DNA of 64,000 bases from Flavobacterium glycines (GCF_900100165.1 NZ_FNEO01000001.1:186001-250000); one strand, 5' to 3'; shown: positions 52,931 to 63,239, counted from the first letter of the stretch. Program-made: numbers and translations. The notes: generated from the letters alone by a model not told the origin.

Positions 52931-52963
52931 AAAAAAGGTTTGACTCCCGCCAAACCTTTTTTT
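52931..52963 (-). terminator. Terminator after thioredoxin
   Basis: Stem AAAAAAGGTTTG / CAAACCTTTTTT with an 8-nt loop lies 23 nt past the thioredoxin stop. Confidence 0.85.
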
Positions 52964-52985
52964 CATATAAATCATAATCTTACGA

Positions 52986-53303
52986 TTACAACAAAGCGTC
53001 TAAACTATCTGCGTAAGTTTGTTTCGGAGCAACTCCTACTTGTTTTCCTACGACTTCTCCGTTATGAAAAACCAATACCGTTGGTATGTTTCTCACTCCG
53101 TATTTTGCAGCAAATTCCTGGTTTGCATCCACATCAACTTTTCCTACAACAACCTTACCTTCGTATTCGTTGCTTAATTCATCGATGATTGGCCCAACCA
53201 TTCTACATGGTCCACACCAAGCTGCCCAAAAATCTACCATTACAGGTTTATCCGATTTCAATACTACATCTTCAAAAGTAGCGTCTGTAATTGCTAATGC
53301 CAT
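52986..53303 (-). CDS. trxA: Thioredoxin
   Basis: This 105-residue cytoplasmic thioredoxin has the redox site WAAWCGPCRMVGPI (Cys30, Cys33), the buried Asp region VMVDFWA, and the cis-proline loop GVRNIPTVLVF. It reduces disulfides in cytosolic proteins using electrons from thioredoxin reductase. Full length, no signal peptide, starts MALAITDATFEDVVLKSDKP. It lies downstream of dnaE on the same strand with a 144-nt gap. Confidence 0.96.
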   Translation of the reverse strand: MALAITDATFEDVVLKSDKPVMVDFWAAWCGPCRMVGPIIDELSNEYEGKVVVGKVDVDANQEFAAKYGVRNIPTVLVFHNGEVVGKQVGVAPKQTYADSLDALL

Positions 53304-53447
53304 ATTTCTTTATTTAAAATTTATAAATCTAAAAGTCTTTAATTCCTTAAACACAATGCAAATTTAGAAATTAAATACTTACTAAACACCATACTGAAAT
53401 CAGTTTTAGCTATTAATATATTGTTAATTATTATTAGAAAAACTGCT

Positions 53448-56400
53448 TTAATTCAATTTGAAATTTACTTGCATTTTCTCTAATTCCTGCAATAATTCAG
53501 TAGAAATTTTAATTTTCAGCCTTCTGCTTACCATACTCAGCTTAGTCACCACCTTAATTTCCTCTACCTCAGTTACCTGCACCGCTTTATTTTCCGGCAT
53601 ATCGGCTGTTTCAGCATCTTCATTATCCTCTTCAAAAACTACTTCATCATTTTCTGCTAAAACAGGAGCAACCTCAACCAGTTTTTTAATTCTTTCCAAT
53701 TCCATGACTTCAAAAGTCACCTGATTATCTCCTTTATTAACATTAAAAAGATGGCTTAGTTTATGAATAAAATCAGGATGCAAATCTTTTATATTTAACA
53801 ACACAATTAACTTTTTAGCAAAAGAATCCAACACGTCCTGCAACTGTTTCATCTCTACAAACTGTAACCTTGGCTCGCCTTTCTTACCCGTTTCCTGATT
53901 CATCCAGCCTTCTTTTATGGTTACTTTTATAAACATAAAATTGTTCTGAATAAAGAAATGACGGAATTTCAAATACTCTTCACCAAAAATTCGAAACTCA
54001 TAACTTTCATCATAACCTTCCAAAGCAAATGACGCCCATCCTTTTCCATTTTTAGCCACACGATGTTGGACATTATTAATAATTCCGCCAAAAGTTAAAG
54101 TCTTACCCACATAGGCCTCCATTGTTTTCAAGGCTTCCAATTTGGCATTGCAGAAATATTTCATCTCAAATCTAAAATCATCCAATGGATGTCCCGAGAT
54201 ATAAATCCCAACTACTTCTTTCTCCTTAGCCAATTTTTCCATCGTGCTCCAATCCTCACAAGGAGGAACCACAGGTTCGGCAATTTGTACTTCGCTGGTT
54301 TCACCAAACAAACTTACCTGCGACGAATTTTCATTCTCCTGAAATTTTGAACCATAACGCATCGCTTTTTCATAAAATGTAATTCCATCACCTTCATCGT
54401 GAAAATATTGTGCCCGGTGTGTCTCTGAAAAACAATCAAATCCTCCCGCCAGAGCTAAGTTTTCAAAAGCTTTTTTATTAGCCGCACGCAAATCGATGCG
54501 TTTAGCCAAATCAAAAATCGAACGGTATCTACCATTTTTTCTGTTTTCCACAATGGTTTCTACCGCTCCGGCACCCACTCCTTTAATAGCTCCCATTCCA
54601 AAACGAACCGCATAATCTTCGTTTACCGTAAATTTATAGTACGATTCATTTACACAAGGTCCCAAAACCTGTAAGCCCATACGCTTACATTCTTCCATAA
54701 AAAACGAAACCTGTTTGATATCGTTCATATTATTCGAAAGTACGGCAGCCATATATTCTGCTGGATAATGTGCTTTTAAATAAGCCGTTTGGTAGGCTAC
54801 CCAGGCATAACAGGTAGAGTGCGATTTATTGAAGGCATAACTCGCAAAAGCTTCCCAGTCAGTCCAAATTTTATCCAGTTTTTTTTCATCATGACCTTTA
54901 GCCACAGCCTGATCAATGAATTTCCCCTTCATTTTATCCAGAACCTCCTTCTGTTTCTTACCCATCGCCTTACGTAATACGTCGGCATCACCTTTAGAAA
55001 AACCGGCTAACTTTTGCGACAAAAGCATTACTTGCTCCTGATATACCGTAATTCCATAGGTTTCTCCCAAATATTCTTCACAAGCATCCAAGTCATAAGT
55101 AATTTCTTCTTCTCCATTTTTACGACGAACGAAAGACGGAATATACTCTAAAGGTCCTGGACGATACAAAGCGTTCATTGCAATCAAATCGGCAAAAACC
55201 GTTGGCTTTAAATCCTTCATGTATTTTTGCATTCCGGGCGACTCGTATTGGAAAACCCCTACGGTTTCACCACGCTGGAACAGCTCATACGTTTTAACAT
55301 CGTCTATCGGGAAATTATCCGGATTCAGTTCAATTCCGGTGCGGTATTTCACCAATTTCACCGTATCCTTAATCAACGTCAGGGTCTTCAGACCCAGGAA
55401 GTCCATTTTTAGCAATCCGGCACTTTCGGCAACCGAGTTGTCAAACTGGGTAACATATAAATCGGAATCTTTAGCTGTAGTAACCGGAACGAAATTGGTA
55501 ATATCATCCGGAGTGATAATCACCCCACAGGCGTGAATTCCGGTATTTCGAAGCGAGCCTTCCAGAACTTTTGCCTGCTGAATGGTTTCTCCTGCCAAAT
55601 CATCTTCCCGGGCAATCCCTATTAATTCTTTAACACGATCAAATTCTTCCGACGATTTCAAAGCTTTTTTAACATCGTCTTCACTTTCGGAAATAAAACG
55701 AGCCAAATTCCATTTCCCGGGCATCATCGCCGGAATCAATTTTGCAATTCTATCGGCTTCAAACAAAGGTAAATCCAGCACACGTGCCGTATCACGAATA
55801 GCCGATTTAGTCGCCATTTTACCGTAAGTGATAATCTGCGCCACCTGATTAGCCCCATATTTATTGATCACATAATCCATTACCAAACCACGACCCTCAT
55901 CATCAAAGTCGATATCAATATCGGGCATGGATACACGATCAGGATTCAGGAAACGCTCAAAAAGCAAGTCGTATTTAATAGGATCAATATTGGTAATCCC
56001 TAAACAATAAGCCACCGCAGAACCCGCTGCCGATCCACGACCCGGACCTACGGAAACTCCCATTTTTCGAGCCTCGGCGATAAAATCCTGAACAATCAAA
56101 AAGTAACCCGGATAACCTGAATTAGAAATAGTCATCAACTCAAAATCCAAACGTTCCCGAACTTCATCGGTAATAGCTTCGTAACGACGCTCGGCCCCGG
56201 CATAAGTTAAATGGCGTAAATAAGCATTTTCACCTCGAACCCCTCCATCAGCCAAATCCTCTTCCACTTTAAACTCATCCGGAATTTCGAACTTAGGAAG
56301 TAATACATCGCGGTACAATGAATACACTTCGACCTTATCGACAATTTCCTGAATATTGATAATGGCTTCGGGTAAATCAGAAAAGAGCTTTTTCATCTCT

Positions 56401-57986
56401 TCTTCCGACTTATAATAATACTCCTGATTCGGCAATCCGTAACGATACCCACGACCACGGCCTATAGGTGTAGCCTGCTTTTCACCATCTTTCACACACA
56501 ATAAAATATCGTGCGCATTAGCATCTTCCTTATTTACATAATAGGTGTTATTGGTCGCAATCAGTTTTACGTTATGCTTTTTAGAAAACTCTATTAAGGT
56601 TTTGTTTACCCTGTTTTCATCTTCCTGATTATGACGCATCACTTCAAGATACAAATCGTCACCAAATTGGGATTTCCACCAAAGCAAGGCATCTTCAGCC
56701 TGGTTTTCACCAATATTTAAAATTTTACTCGGAATCTCCCCATAGAGATTACCCGATAAAACCATGATATCTTCTTTATATTTTTCAACTACTGCACGAT
56801 CAATACGAGGCACATAATAAAATCCGTCAACATAAGCAATCGAAGCCATTTTGGCCAGGTTATGATAACCCTTTTTATTTTTTGCCAATAAAACAACCTG
56901 GTAACCATTGTCTTTTTTGCTTTTATCTTTATGATTTTCGCAAATATTAAACTCACAACCTACAATAGGCTTGATTTCCGTTTCGGTTGGTTCTTCTCCA
57001 CTTTCAACTAAGGCTTTATTTTTTGCTGAAGCCGCTTTGTTGTGATTCATAACCGCACTCACAAACTGGAAAGCCCCCATCATATTTCCGGTATCGGTCA
57101 TGGCAACGGCAGGCATTTTATTTTTAACGGTAGCCGCTACTAAATTCCCAATTCCGATAGTGGACTGTAAAACCGAAAACTGTGTATGATTGTGCAAATG
57201 CGCAAATTTAGCCTCAGTAAAATCTTTTCTATCTTCTTCAGAAATCGTTGTTTGAGATACATTCCCTTCCGCTTTTTGAAGCTGCTTTCTAATTTCGTCA
57301 GAAGCTGCTTTAAGATTAATATGTTTTAATCCTATCAGTTGAATTTCCCGCGGATTCTTCGCCTGAAAATCCTGAAAATAAGAAGCAGGAACATCCAATT
57401 CTTCTTTTGTAAACACTTCACGACGCACCAATTCGAGGAAGCATCGCGTAGTTGCCTCAACGTCGGCAGTTGCATTGTGTGCTTCAGCGAAGGGTTGGCT
57501 GAATAAATATTCATGTAATTCGGTCAGAGTTGGCAACTTAAATCTACCTCCACGACCTCCGGGTAATTTCAGTAAATTAGCCGTAACCTCGGTACAGGTA
57601 TCCAATACCGGCATGGAAGCCAACGGGCTTTCGATACCCATTCGGTATAACTCTGCTCCCATGATATTCACATCAAAACCAAGGTTTTGTCCGACAATAA
57701 ATTTAGTTTTACTTAAAGCAATATTGAATTTCTCCAACACTTCCAGCAAAGAAATACCGTCATGTTGTGCCAATTCGGTTGAAATACCGTGTACACGCTC
57801 TGCATCATAGGGAATATTAAATCCCTCCGGTTTGACCAGATAATCCTGGTGTTCGATGAGCTTACCGTGCTCGTCATGCAGCTGCCAGGCAATTTGTATA
57901 CAGCGTGGCCAGTTATCTGAGTCACTTAATGGAGCATCCCAACGTTTAGGTAATCCGGTAGTTTCGGTATCGAATATTAAATACAT
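53448..57986 (-). CDS. dnaE: DNA polymerase III alpha subunit with fused N-terminal DnaQ-type exonuclease
   Basis: At 1512 residues this replicative polymerase is longer than ordinary DnaE (about 1160) because of an N-terminal DEDDh exonuclease of about 190 residues. That domain has FDTETTG (Asp6, Glu8), GQNLGFDVNIM (Asp105), and HNATADVEATTRCF (His170, Asp175), so proofreading residues are all present. The DnaE part follows: PHP domain from about 260 (FAHLHNHTQFSVL), the polymerase palm with MPDIDIDFDDEGRG (Asp689, Asp691), YPAEYMAAVLSNN, and an OB fold near TLTFGGIINNVQHRVAKNGK. It is the main chromosome replicase subunit. The layout differs from PolC, where the exonuclease is inserted in the PHP domain. 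Confidence 0.96.
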   Translation of the reverse strand: MYLIFDTETTGLPKRWDAPLSDSDNWPRCIQIAWQLHDEHGKLIEHQDYLVKPEGFNIPYDAERVHGISTELAQHDGISLLEVLEKFNIALSKTKFIVGQNLGFDVNIMGAELYRMGIESPLASMPVLDTCTEVTANLLKLPGGRGGRFKLPTLTELHEYLFSQPFAEAHNATADVEATTRCFLELVRREVFTKEELDVPASYFQDFQAKNPREIQLIGLKHINLKAASDEIRKQLQKAEGNVSQTTISEEDRKDFTEAKFAHLHNHTQFSVLQSTIGIGNLVAATVKNKMPAVAMTDTGNMMGAFQFVSAVMNHNKAASAKNKALVESGEEPTETEIKPIVGCEFNICENHKDKSKKDNGYQVVLLAKNKKGYHNLAKMASIAYVDGFYYVPRIDRAVVEKYKEDIMVLSGNLYGEIPSKILNIGENQAEDALLWWKSQFGDDLYLEVMRHNQEDENRVNKTLIEFSKKHNVKLIATNNTYYVNKEDANAHDILLCVKDGEKQATPIGRGRGYRYGLPNQEYYYKSEEEMKKLFSDLPEAIINIQEIVDKVEVYSLYRDVLLPKFEIPDEFKVEEDLADGGVRGENAYLRHLTYAGAERRYEAITDEVRERLDFELMTISNSGYPGYFLIVQDFIAEARKMGVSVGPGRGSAAGSAVAYCLGITNIDPIKYDLLFERFLNPDRVSMPDIDIDFDDEGRGLVMDYVINKYGANQVAQIITYGKMATKSAIRDTARVLDLPLFEADRIAKLIPAMMPGKWNLARFISESEDDVKKALKSSEEFDRVKELIGIAREDDLAGETIQQAKVLEGSLRNTGIHACGVIITPDDITNFVPVTTAKDSDLYVTQFDNSVAESAGLLKMDFLGLKTLTLIKDTVKLVKYRTGIELNPDNFPIDDVKTYELFQRGETVGVFQYESPGMQKYMKDLKPTVFADLIAMNALYRPGPLEYIPSFVRRKNGEEEITYDLDACEEYLGETYGITVYQEQVMLLSQKLAGFSKGDADVLRKAMGKKQKEVLDKMKGKFIDQAVAKGHDEKKLDKIWTDWEAFASYAFNKSHSTCYAWVAYQTAYLKAHYPAEYMAAVLSNNMNDIKQVSFFMEECKRMGLQVLGPCVNESYYKFTVNEDYAVRFGMGAIKGVGAGAVETIVENRKNGRYRSIFDLAKRIDLRAANKKAFENLALAGGFDCFSETHRAQYFHDEGDGITFYEKAMRYGSKFQENENSSQVSLFGETSEVQIAEPVVPPCEDWSTMEKLAKEKEVVGIYISGHPLDDFRFEMKYFCNAKLEALKTMEAYVGKTLTFGGIINNVQHRVAKNGKGWASFALEGYDESYEFRIFGEEYLKFRHFFIQNNFMFIKVTIKEGWMNQETGKKGEPRLQFVEMKQLQDVLDSFAKKLIVLLNIKDLHPDFIHKLSHLFNVNKGDNQVTFEVMELERIKKLVEVAPVLAENDEVVFEEDNEDAETADMPENKAVQVTEVEEIKVVTKLSMVSRRLKIKISTELLQELEKMQVNFKLN

Positions 57987-58248
57987 AGCTGTTTTTGAAG
58001 CATTTGTAATTTATAAAAATCACAAAAATTGAATTTCAAATTTAGTTTATTTTAAAGAAAGAACTAACTCAATTTATCAACAAAAAAGTCAATTTATATT
58101 TTCATTAAATACGTAAAAATTAAATTACAAACATTAATCATTGTATATAAAAAAGTCAATGAAAAATTTAATAAACAGGCAAACAATTGTTTATGATTTG
58201 TTTTTTAATTAATTTTAAGAGTTTATTAATCCTAACCAAACCACACCC

Positions 58249-59463
58249 ATGAAAAACTTTACTTCTGTTATACGATTGTCTCTCAGCCTATTTTCTTCCT
58301 TATTATTAGTTACAAGTTGCCAGAATAACGAGGAGATTGAAGTTAAGGAATTGAGTCCTCTTTCAAACTATACTATGGAACCTATAGAAGGTCAATATGT
58401 AGTAGTTTTAAAAGAAAATATGTCCGGCAAATATGCCACACAAAAATACAGCGAAAGGATTGTATCACTAAAGAAAGACTATCTGGCTCGTTTTTCAACT
58501 ATTAAACTTACTTCAGAAAAAATAAAGCAAACCTACGGATATGGCGTTAGTGGATTTGCAGCTCAATTAGATAAAGAACAATTGCAAAGCCTAAAACAAG
58601 ATGACCGTGTTAAATCTATAGAACAAGATTACACCATAACTCTTAATCCTGATTTATCTATTCAAAAAGGGAAACCTGGTGGCGGTGGCGGCAGCACACT
58701 ACCAGCTGAAATTACTCCATGGGGAATAAGCCGTGTTGGCGGCGGACTTAGCGGAATAGGAAAAACAGCATGGATTATAGACACCGGAATTGACTTAACC
58801 CATCCCGATTTAAATGTTGATGTGGCACGCAGCAAAAGTTTTTTAGGCGGTATTGACGCTAACAACCCAAATGACGGCAACGGACATGGAACCCACGTTG
58901 CAGGAACAGTAGCTGCAATTGACAATACAATTGGAGTTATAGGAGTTGCTGCAGGAGCCAAAGTAGTTGCCGTTCGTGTCTTAGACAGCCGTGGCAGTGG
59001 CTCTTATTCAGGAGTCATAGCCGGAGTTGAATATGTAAGCGCAAATGGTCAGGCTGGCGATGCAGCCAATATGAGTCTGGGAGGACCGGTCAGTTCAGCC
59101 CTCAACGATGCAGTCATAAAAGCATCAGCAAATGTGAAATTTGCATTAGCAGCCGGAAACGAAAGTGACGACGCTAACAATCACTCTCCGGCCAGCGCTA
59201 ATGGCACTAATATCTATACTGTTTCTGCAATGGACAAATATGATGTCTTTGCTTATTTTTCAAACTATGGAACTTCAGTTGATTTTTGCGCTCCGGGAGT
59301 TTCTATCCAATCCTTATGGAAAGGAGGCGGCATGAATACCATTAGCGGAACCTCTATGGCTGCGCCTCATGTATGTGGATTATTGTTATTAGGCCCTGTG
59401 CATTCATCAGGAAATGTTTCGGGTGACCCTGATGGAAACGCAGATCCGATTGCTCATTATTAA
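58249..59463 (+). CDS. S8 subtilisin-family serine protease lipoprotein
   Basis: This 404-residue protease has a lipoprotein signal (LLLVTSC, Cys24, then QNNEEIEVKE with acidic residues that may direct it to the surface). An inhibitor I9 propeptide spans about 47-132 (GQYVVVLKENM to VKSIEQDYTITL). A Gly-rich linker GKPGGGGGS leads to the catalytic domain, with Asp178 (IIDTGIDLTHPDL), His213 (GNGHGTHVAG) and Ser369 (ISGTSMAAPH). The oxyanion Asn lies in AAGNESDD. The set resembles the proteinase K branch. The only nearby gene is convergent, so no specific pathway is suggested. Confidence 0.93.
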   Translation: MKNFTSVIRLSLSLFSSLLLVTSCQNNEEIEVKELSPLSNYTMEPIEGQYVVVLKENMSGKYATQKYSERIVSLKKDYLARFSTIKLTSEKIKQTYGYGVSGFAAQLDKEQLQSLKQDDRVKSIEQDYTITLNPDLSIQKGKPGGGGGSTLPAEITPWGISRVGGGLSGIGKTAWIIDTGIDLTHPDLNVDVARSKSFLGGIDANNPNDGNGHGTHVAGTVAAIDNTIGVIGVAAGAKVVAVRVLDSRGSGSYSGVIAGVEYVSANGQAGDAANMSLGGPVSSALNDAVIKASANVKFALAAGNESDDANNHSPASANGTNIYTVSAMDKYDVFAYFSNYGTSVDFCAPGVSIQSLWKGGGMNTISGTSMAAPHVCGLLLLGPVHSSGNVSGDPDGNADPIAHY

Positions 59464-59476
59464 ATAAACAAAAAAA

Positions 59477-59563
59477 CCGGGAAAACAGAAAGTTTAGAAT
59501 CATTTCACTCCACCAACTGATTGAATTTTTCAACCAAAGCATTACCTCTCTCTGTTTTCCCGG
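59477..59563 (+). terminator. Long-loop inverted repeat after the subtilase gene, overlapping the neighbour
   Basis: CCGGGAAAACAGA (59477-59489) pairs perfectly with TCTGTTTTCCCGG (59551-59563), followed by TCTTTTTT. The loop is 61 nt and contains a smaller hairpin. The right arm lies within the coding region of the convergent gene, so its codons double as a terminator arm. Confidence 0.5.
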
Positions 59564-60329
59564 TCTTTTTTAAAGCATCACCAAAACGGTAATAATAAAT
59601 AGGCTCCAACTGTTCATTACTCATCGTAAAGAGTTCTTCATACCATTTGGCAGCTTTTTCCATTTGTCCTTTAAAATAATAATAATTAGCTACTTCTCTA
59701 AACATATAGGCAGATTTATAGCCTTTTTCAAGCACTCTTTCATAAACATAAACCACATTAACTAAAATATAATCCAGTTTTTCTTTTTGAGGCTCTTTCT
59801 TTTCAGGCAAGACTTTCGGATTAACAGGAGAAGCAGAAACAGGAGGAGTCTTAGTTTCAACTAAAGGTTCGTTTTTCAAATCGGAAACCGGCTCTATTTT
59901 AATTATTTTACCAATAACCAGAGCCAGCACTCTTTGATCTAAAGGAGAATTTTCAGGTATTTCAATTTTTCCACTTTCAATTGAAATAGATACAAGCTGG
60001 GTAGGTTCTCGACTTTTTTCTACACCAACATTAGCATTTTGAGTTTCTATGTAATAATTCTTTTTTAAATAACTTTTATCCTTATAAAAAGGAGTAATTA
60101 TTCTAATATTTTCAGGACCTAAATCAACTTTACTAATAAGACTTAAATCAGAAACCGTATATCGTGTTACAGAACCCCCAAATGCCATATTGACAATTTC
60201 TTCTACTTTGTAGTACAACACATTTTTACTTTCAATACTCGTATAAACTTTCCGCATTTGCCCATATCCGCAAAGCGAATGAGAAAAATAAAAAACTACA
60301 ATTAACATTATGAGTAATTTCTTTTTCAT
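59505..60329 (-). CDS. Exported protein with C-terminal TPR-like repeats, unknown function
   Basis: A protein of about 274 residues from the ATG at MKKKLLIMLIVVFYFSHSLCG; an upstream in-frame ATG adds seven residues but spoils the signal peptide. The middle is a beta-rich region with a Pro/Lys-rich linker (about 165-195, VSASPVNPKVLPEKKEPQKE). The C-terminal part has two TPR-like repeats, with SAYMFREVANYYYFKGQMEKAAKWYEELF and LEPIYYYRFGDALKKTGKTERGNALVEKF. The second resembles repeats at the start of Flavobacterium OmpA-like proteins, but no OmpA domain follows. Role unknown. Confidence 0.75.
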   Translation of the reverse strand: MKKKLLIMLIVVFYFSHSLCGYGQMRKVYTSIESKNVLYYKVEEIVNMAFGGSVTRYTVSDLSLISKVDLGPENIRIITPFYKDKSYLKKNYYIETQNANVGVEKSREPTQLVSISIESGKIEIPENSPLDQRVLALVIGKIIKIEPVSDLKNEPLVETKTPPVSASPVNPKVLPEKKEPQKEKLDYILVNVVYVYERVLEKGYKSAYMFREVANYYYFKGQMEKAAKWYEELFTMSNEQLEPIYYYRFGDALKKTGKTERGNALVEKFNQLVE

Positions 60330-60350
60330 AATACTCCTGATCAAAATCAA

Positions 60351-61050
60351 CCCATTAGATAAGCATTTACATTACTATTTTAGCCAAACAAACTGTGCGT
60401 CTGTTTTAAATATACCTTCACAAATCAAGCAAATAAAAAACTACTTTCAATCAAAAAGCCTCCTTTAAATCTATACTATAAATTTACGCATTTAAAAGGA
60501 CAAAGCCCCAAAACTATTCTCTTTTAAATACAAACAGATACGTAGCTAAAACAAATAATTAATAACTAAAAAACAACTTCAGATAGCAACTTTCTTTTTT
60601 TTGGTTGTCGTATTTTTTTTTTAATATCCAAACCAACTTTAAAACCACTAATAAATATAATTAATTATCAGAAACAAAATCATTCGCGAAACCACTTTTT
60701 CATAAAAGTTTATTATTTTTCTTGTTTTCAAGCTCATTTTAAACAATTCGTTAAACATAATAAAACAATTAAACAAAAACACCTAAAAATCATCAAAATC
60801 AAATTTCCTTCCCTACTTGTTACAAACACAACTTTATGAATCAAAATTGAAACAAAAACACTAACTCATTAAAAGACAAGCTCACAAAACAAAACGACAA
60901 CAACACATTAACACACTTTGGGTATCGTATATAATTGATAATATTAATTGACTACATAGTTTGATTTTTATACTTTTGCGTTCTTGTTACCACCATATTT
61001 AAAAAATGCGGTAGTACAAAACACAGAAATACACTAAAAAAAATTAAAAA
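60351..61050. other. Long AT-rich region upstream of leuC
   Basis: 700 nt with no supported gene on either strand. It is very AT-rich. The only element recognised is the leuC promoter at 60948-60978; a weak TACCAC / GCGGTA complementarity follows the expected start site. No leucine leader peptide or T-box was recognised. Confidence 0.6.
60948..60978 (+). promoter_or_regulatory. leuC promoter, TTG-N20-TACTTTTG
   Basis: TTG (60948-60950), 20 nt, then TACTTTTG (60971-60978) matches the Bacteroidota promoter with the same spacing as the blaI promoter. Transcription should start near 60985, giving a leader of about 65 nt. Confidence 0.75.
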
Positions 61051-62445
61051 ATGAGCAAGACATTATTTGACAAAGTATGGGATTCGCATGTTGTGCGTAA
61101 AATTGAAGACGGACCAGATGTGTTTTTTATTGATCGTCATTTCATTCACGAGGTTACCAGCCCGGTAGCTTTCTTGGGTCTAAAAACAAGAGGCGTATCA
61201 GTATTATATCCAGAACGCACATTCGCAACTGCCGATCACAATACACCGACCATTAACCAACACTTGCCTGTTGCAGACGCTTTATCAGCTAATCAATTAA
61301 AAGCATTAGAGACTAACGCGGCTGAATATGGTATTTCTCACTGGGGATTAGGTCATCAAAAAAATGGAATTGTACACGTTGTAGGTCCTGAAAACGGAAT
61401 TACTTTACCTGGTGCTACAATTGTATGTGGAGATTCACATACTTCTACTCATGGTGCTTTTGGTGCTATTGCTTTTGGAATCGGTACTTCTGAGGTAGAA
61501 ATGGTTCTTTCTACTCAATGTATCATGCAACCAAAACCTAAAAAAATGCGTATTAACGTAAACGGAAAATTAAGCAAAGGAGTTACTCCTAAAGACGTTG
61601 CGTTATACATCATTGCACAATTAACTACTTCCGGAGGAACAGGATATTTTGTAGAATACGCAGGAAATGTATTCGAAGAAATGACAATGGAAGGACGTAT
61701 GACTGTTTGTAACCTAAGTATCGAAATGGGTGCTCGTGGAGGTATGATTGCTCCTGACCAAACTACTTTCGATTTCCTTGAAGGAAGATTATACGCTCCT
61801 AAAGGTGAAGCTTGGACTAAAGCAGTAGAATACTGGAAAACTTTAAAAACTGATACTGATGCAGTATTTGACGCTGAATTAAACATCAAAGCTGAAGATA
61901 TCGAGCCAATGATTACTTATGGTACAAACCCTGGAATGGGAATTGGTATCACTAAACATATTCCAAGTGCCGACCAAGTAGAAGGTGGAGAGGAAACTTA
62001 TAAAAAATCCTTGAACTACATGGGATTCCATGAAGATGACGTAATGATTGGAAAACCAATCGACTATGTTTTCTTAGGAAGTTGTACTAACGGACGTATC
62101 GAAGACTTTAGAGCTTTTGCTTCTATTGTAAAAGGTCGTAAAAAAGCAGATAACGTTACAGCTTGGTTAGTTCCTGGTTCTCACGTAGTAGAAGCTCAAA
62201 TTAAAGAAGAAGGAATTTTAGATATTCTTACTGAAGCTGGATTTGTATTACGTCAACCTGGTTGTTCAGCTTGTTTAGCTATGAATGATGACAAAGTACC
62301 TGCCGGAAAATATGCGGTAAGTACTTCTAACAGAAACTTCGAAGGTCGTCAGGGTCCTGGTTCAAGAACTTTGTTAGCTTCTCCAATTATGGCTGCTGCT
62401 GCTGCAGTTACAGGAAAATTGACAGATCCTAGAGATTTATTGTAA
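61051..62445 (+). CDS. leuC: 3-isopropylmalate dehydratase large subunit
   Basis: This 464-residue aconitase-family subunit begins [21 protein letters not shown]. The iron-sulfur cysteines are visible in [13 protein letters not shown] and in [40 protein letters not shown] is the conserved substrate region. With LeuD it isomerises 2-isopropylmalate to 3-isopropylmalate in leucine synthesis. leuD follows after 133 nt that include a dispersed repeat. Its codon use is rich in the codons expected of a highly expressed gene (GGT, GCT, CGT), more than its neighbours. Confidence 0.97.
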   Translation: MSKTLFDKVWDSHVVRKIEDGPDVFFIDRHFIHEVTSPVAFLGLKTRGVSVLYPERTFATADHNTPTINQHLPVADALSANQLKALETNAAEYGISHWGLGHQKNGIVHVVGPENGITLPGATIVCGDSHTSTHGAFGAIAFGIGTSEVEMVLSTQCIMQPKPKKMRINVNGKLSKGVTPKDVALYIIAQLTTSGGTGYFVEYAGNVFEEMTMEGRMTVCNLSIEMGARGGMIAPDQTTFDFLEGRLYAPKGEAWTKAVEYWKTLKTDTDAVFDAELNIKAEDIEPMITYGTNPGMGIGITKHIPSADQVEGGEETYKKSLNYMGFHEDDVMIGKPIDYVFLGSCTNGRIEDFRAFASIVKGRKKADNVTAWLVPGSHVVEAQIKEEGILDILTEAGFVLRQPGCSACLAMNDDKVPAGKYAVSTSNRNFEGRQGPGSRTLLASPIMAAAAAVTGKLTDPRDLL

Positions 62446-62537
62446 TTGAATATTAATTTCAATAGCAATAACAATTTCAAAAAAGAATTAAAAAATAAAA
62501 AGATTTTAAATATTCATGATTAATTCCCTTGGTGGAA

Positions 62538-62574
62538 AATCTAAAATCTGAATTCTGAAATCTAAAATCTAAAT
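62538..62574. repeat. AATCTAAAATCTG-type dispersed repeat between leuC and leuD
   Basis: Contains AAATCTAAAATCTG (62537-62550) and CTGAAATCTAAAATCT (62555-62570), the latter an inverse-complement match to the repeat in the glycosyltransferase gene at 49764-49801. Confidence 0.75.
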
Positions 62575-62578
62575 TAAA

Positions 62579-63175
62579 ATGGCATACGATAAATTTAATA
62601 TCCTTACCAGTAGTGCAGTGCCACTACCTATAGAAAACGTAGATACCGATCAAATCATCCCGGCTCGTTTCTTAAAAGCTACAAAACGTGAAGGTTTTGG
62701 AGACAACCTTTTCAGAGACTGGAGATACAATGGAGACGATACTCCAAAAGCTGATTTTGTTTTAAACAACCCAACTTACTCAGGAAAAATCCTTGTAGGT
62801 GGAAAAAACTTTGGTTCAGGTTCTTCTCGTGAGCACGCTGCATGGGCAGTTTACGATTACGGATTCCGCGCTGTAGTTTCTTCTTTCTTTGCAGATATCT
62901 TCAAAGGAAACTGTCTGAACATCGGAGTTTTACCAGTACAGGTTTCTCCTGAATTCTCAGACAAAATCTTTGCTGCAATCGAAGCTGATCCTAATACAGA
63001 ATTAGAAATAAACTTACCAGAGCAAACAATTACATTGAAAGCTACAGGTGAAAAAGAATCTTTTGACATCAACGGATACAAAAAGAATAACATGTTAAAT
63101 GGTTTTGATGATATCGACTATTTACAAAGTGTTAAAGAAGAAATCGTAAGTTTTGCTGAGAAGCTTCCTTACTAA
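62579..63175 (+). CDS. leuD: 3-isopropylmalate dehydratase small subunit
   Basis: This 198-residue swivelling domain of isopropylmalate isomerase has VDTDQIIPARFLK near the start and GKNFGSGSSREHAAWAVYDYGFRAVVSSFFADIFKGNCLNIGVLPV, both diagnostic of LeuD. It completes the LeuCD enzyme. It follows leuC on the same strand, and a strong hairpin stands between it and the next leucine gene. Confidence 0.97.
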   Translation: MAYDKFNILTSSAVPLPIENVDTDQIIPARFLKATKREGFGDNLFRDWRYNGDDTPKADFVLNNPTYSGKILVGGKNFGSGSSREHAAWAVYDYGFRAVVSSFFADIFKGNCLNIGVLPVQVSPEFSDKIFAAIEADPNTELEINLPEQTITLKATGEKESFDINGYKKNNMLNGFDDIDYLQSVKEEIVSFAEKLPY

Positions 63176-63197
63176 ATAAAATCTTCACATAAAAAAT

Positions 63198-63239
63198 GCA
63201 GCTGCTAAACACAATTCCGCGGAATTCTTTAGCAGCTGC
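63198..63239 (+). terminator. Strong hairpin between leuD and the isopropylmalate synthase gene
   Basis: GCAGCTGCTAAA (63198-63209) pairs with TTTAGCAGCTGC (63228-63239), and within the loop is the perfect palindrome AATTCCGCGGAATT (63213-63226). It is followed by TTTTAGCGTTTT. It could partly end the leuCD transcript before the third gene. Confidence 0.75.
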
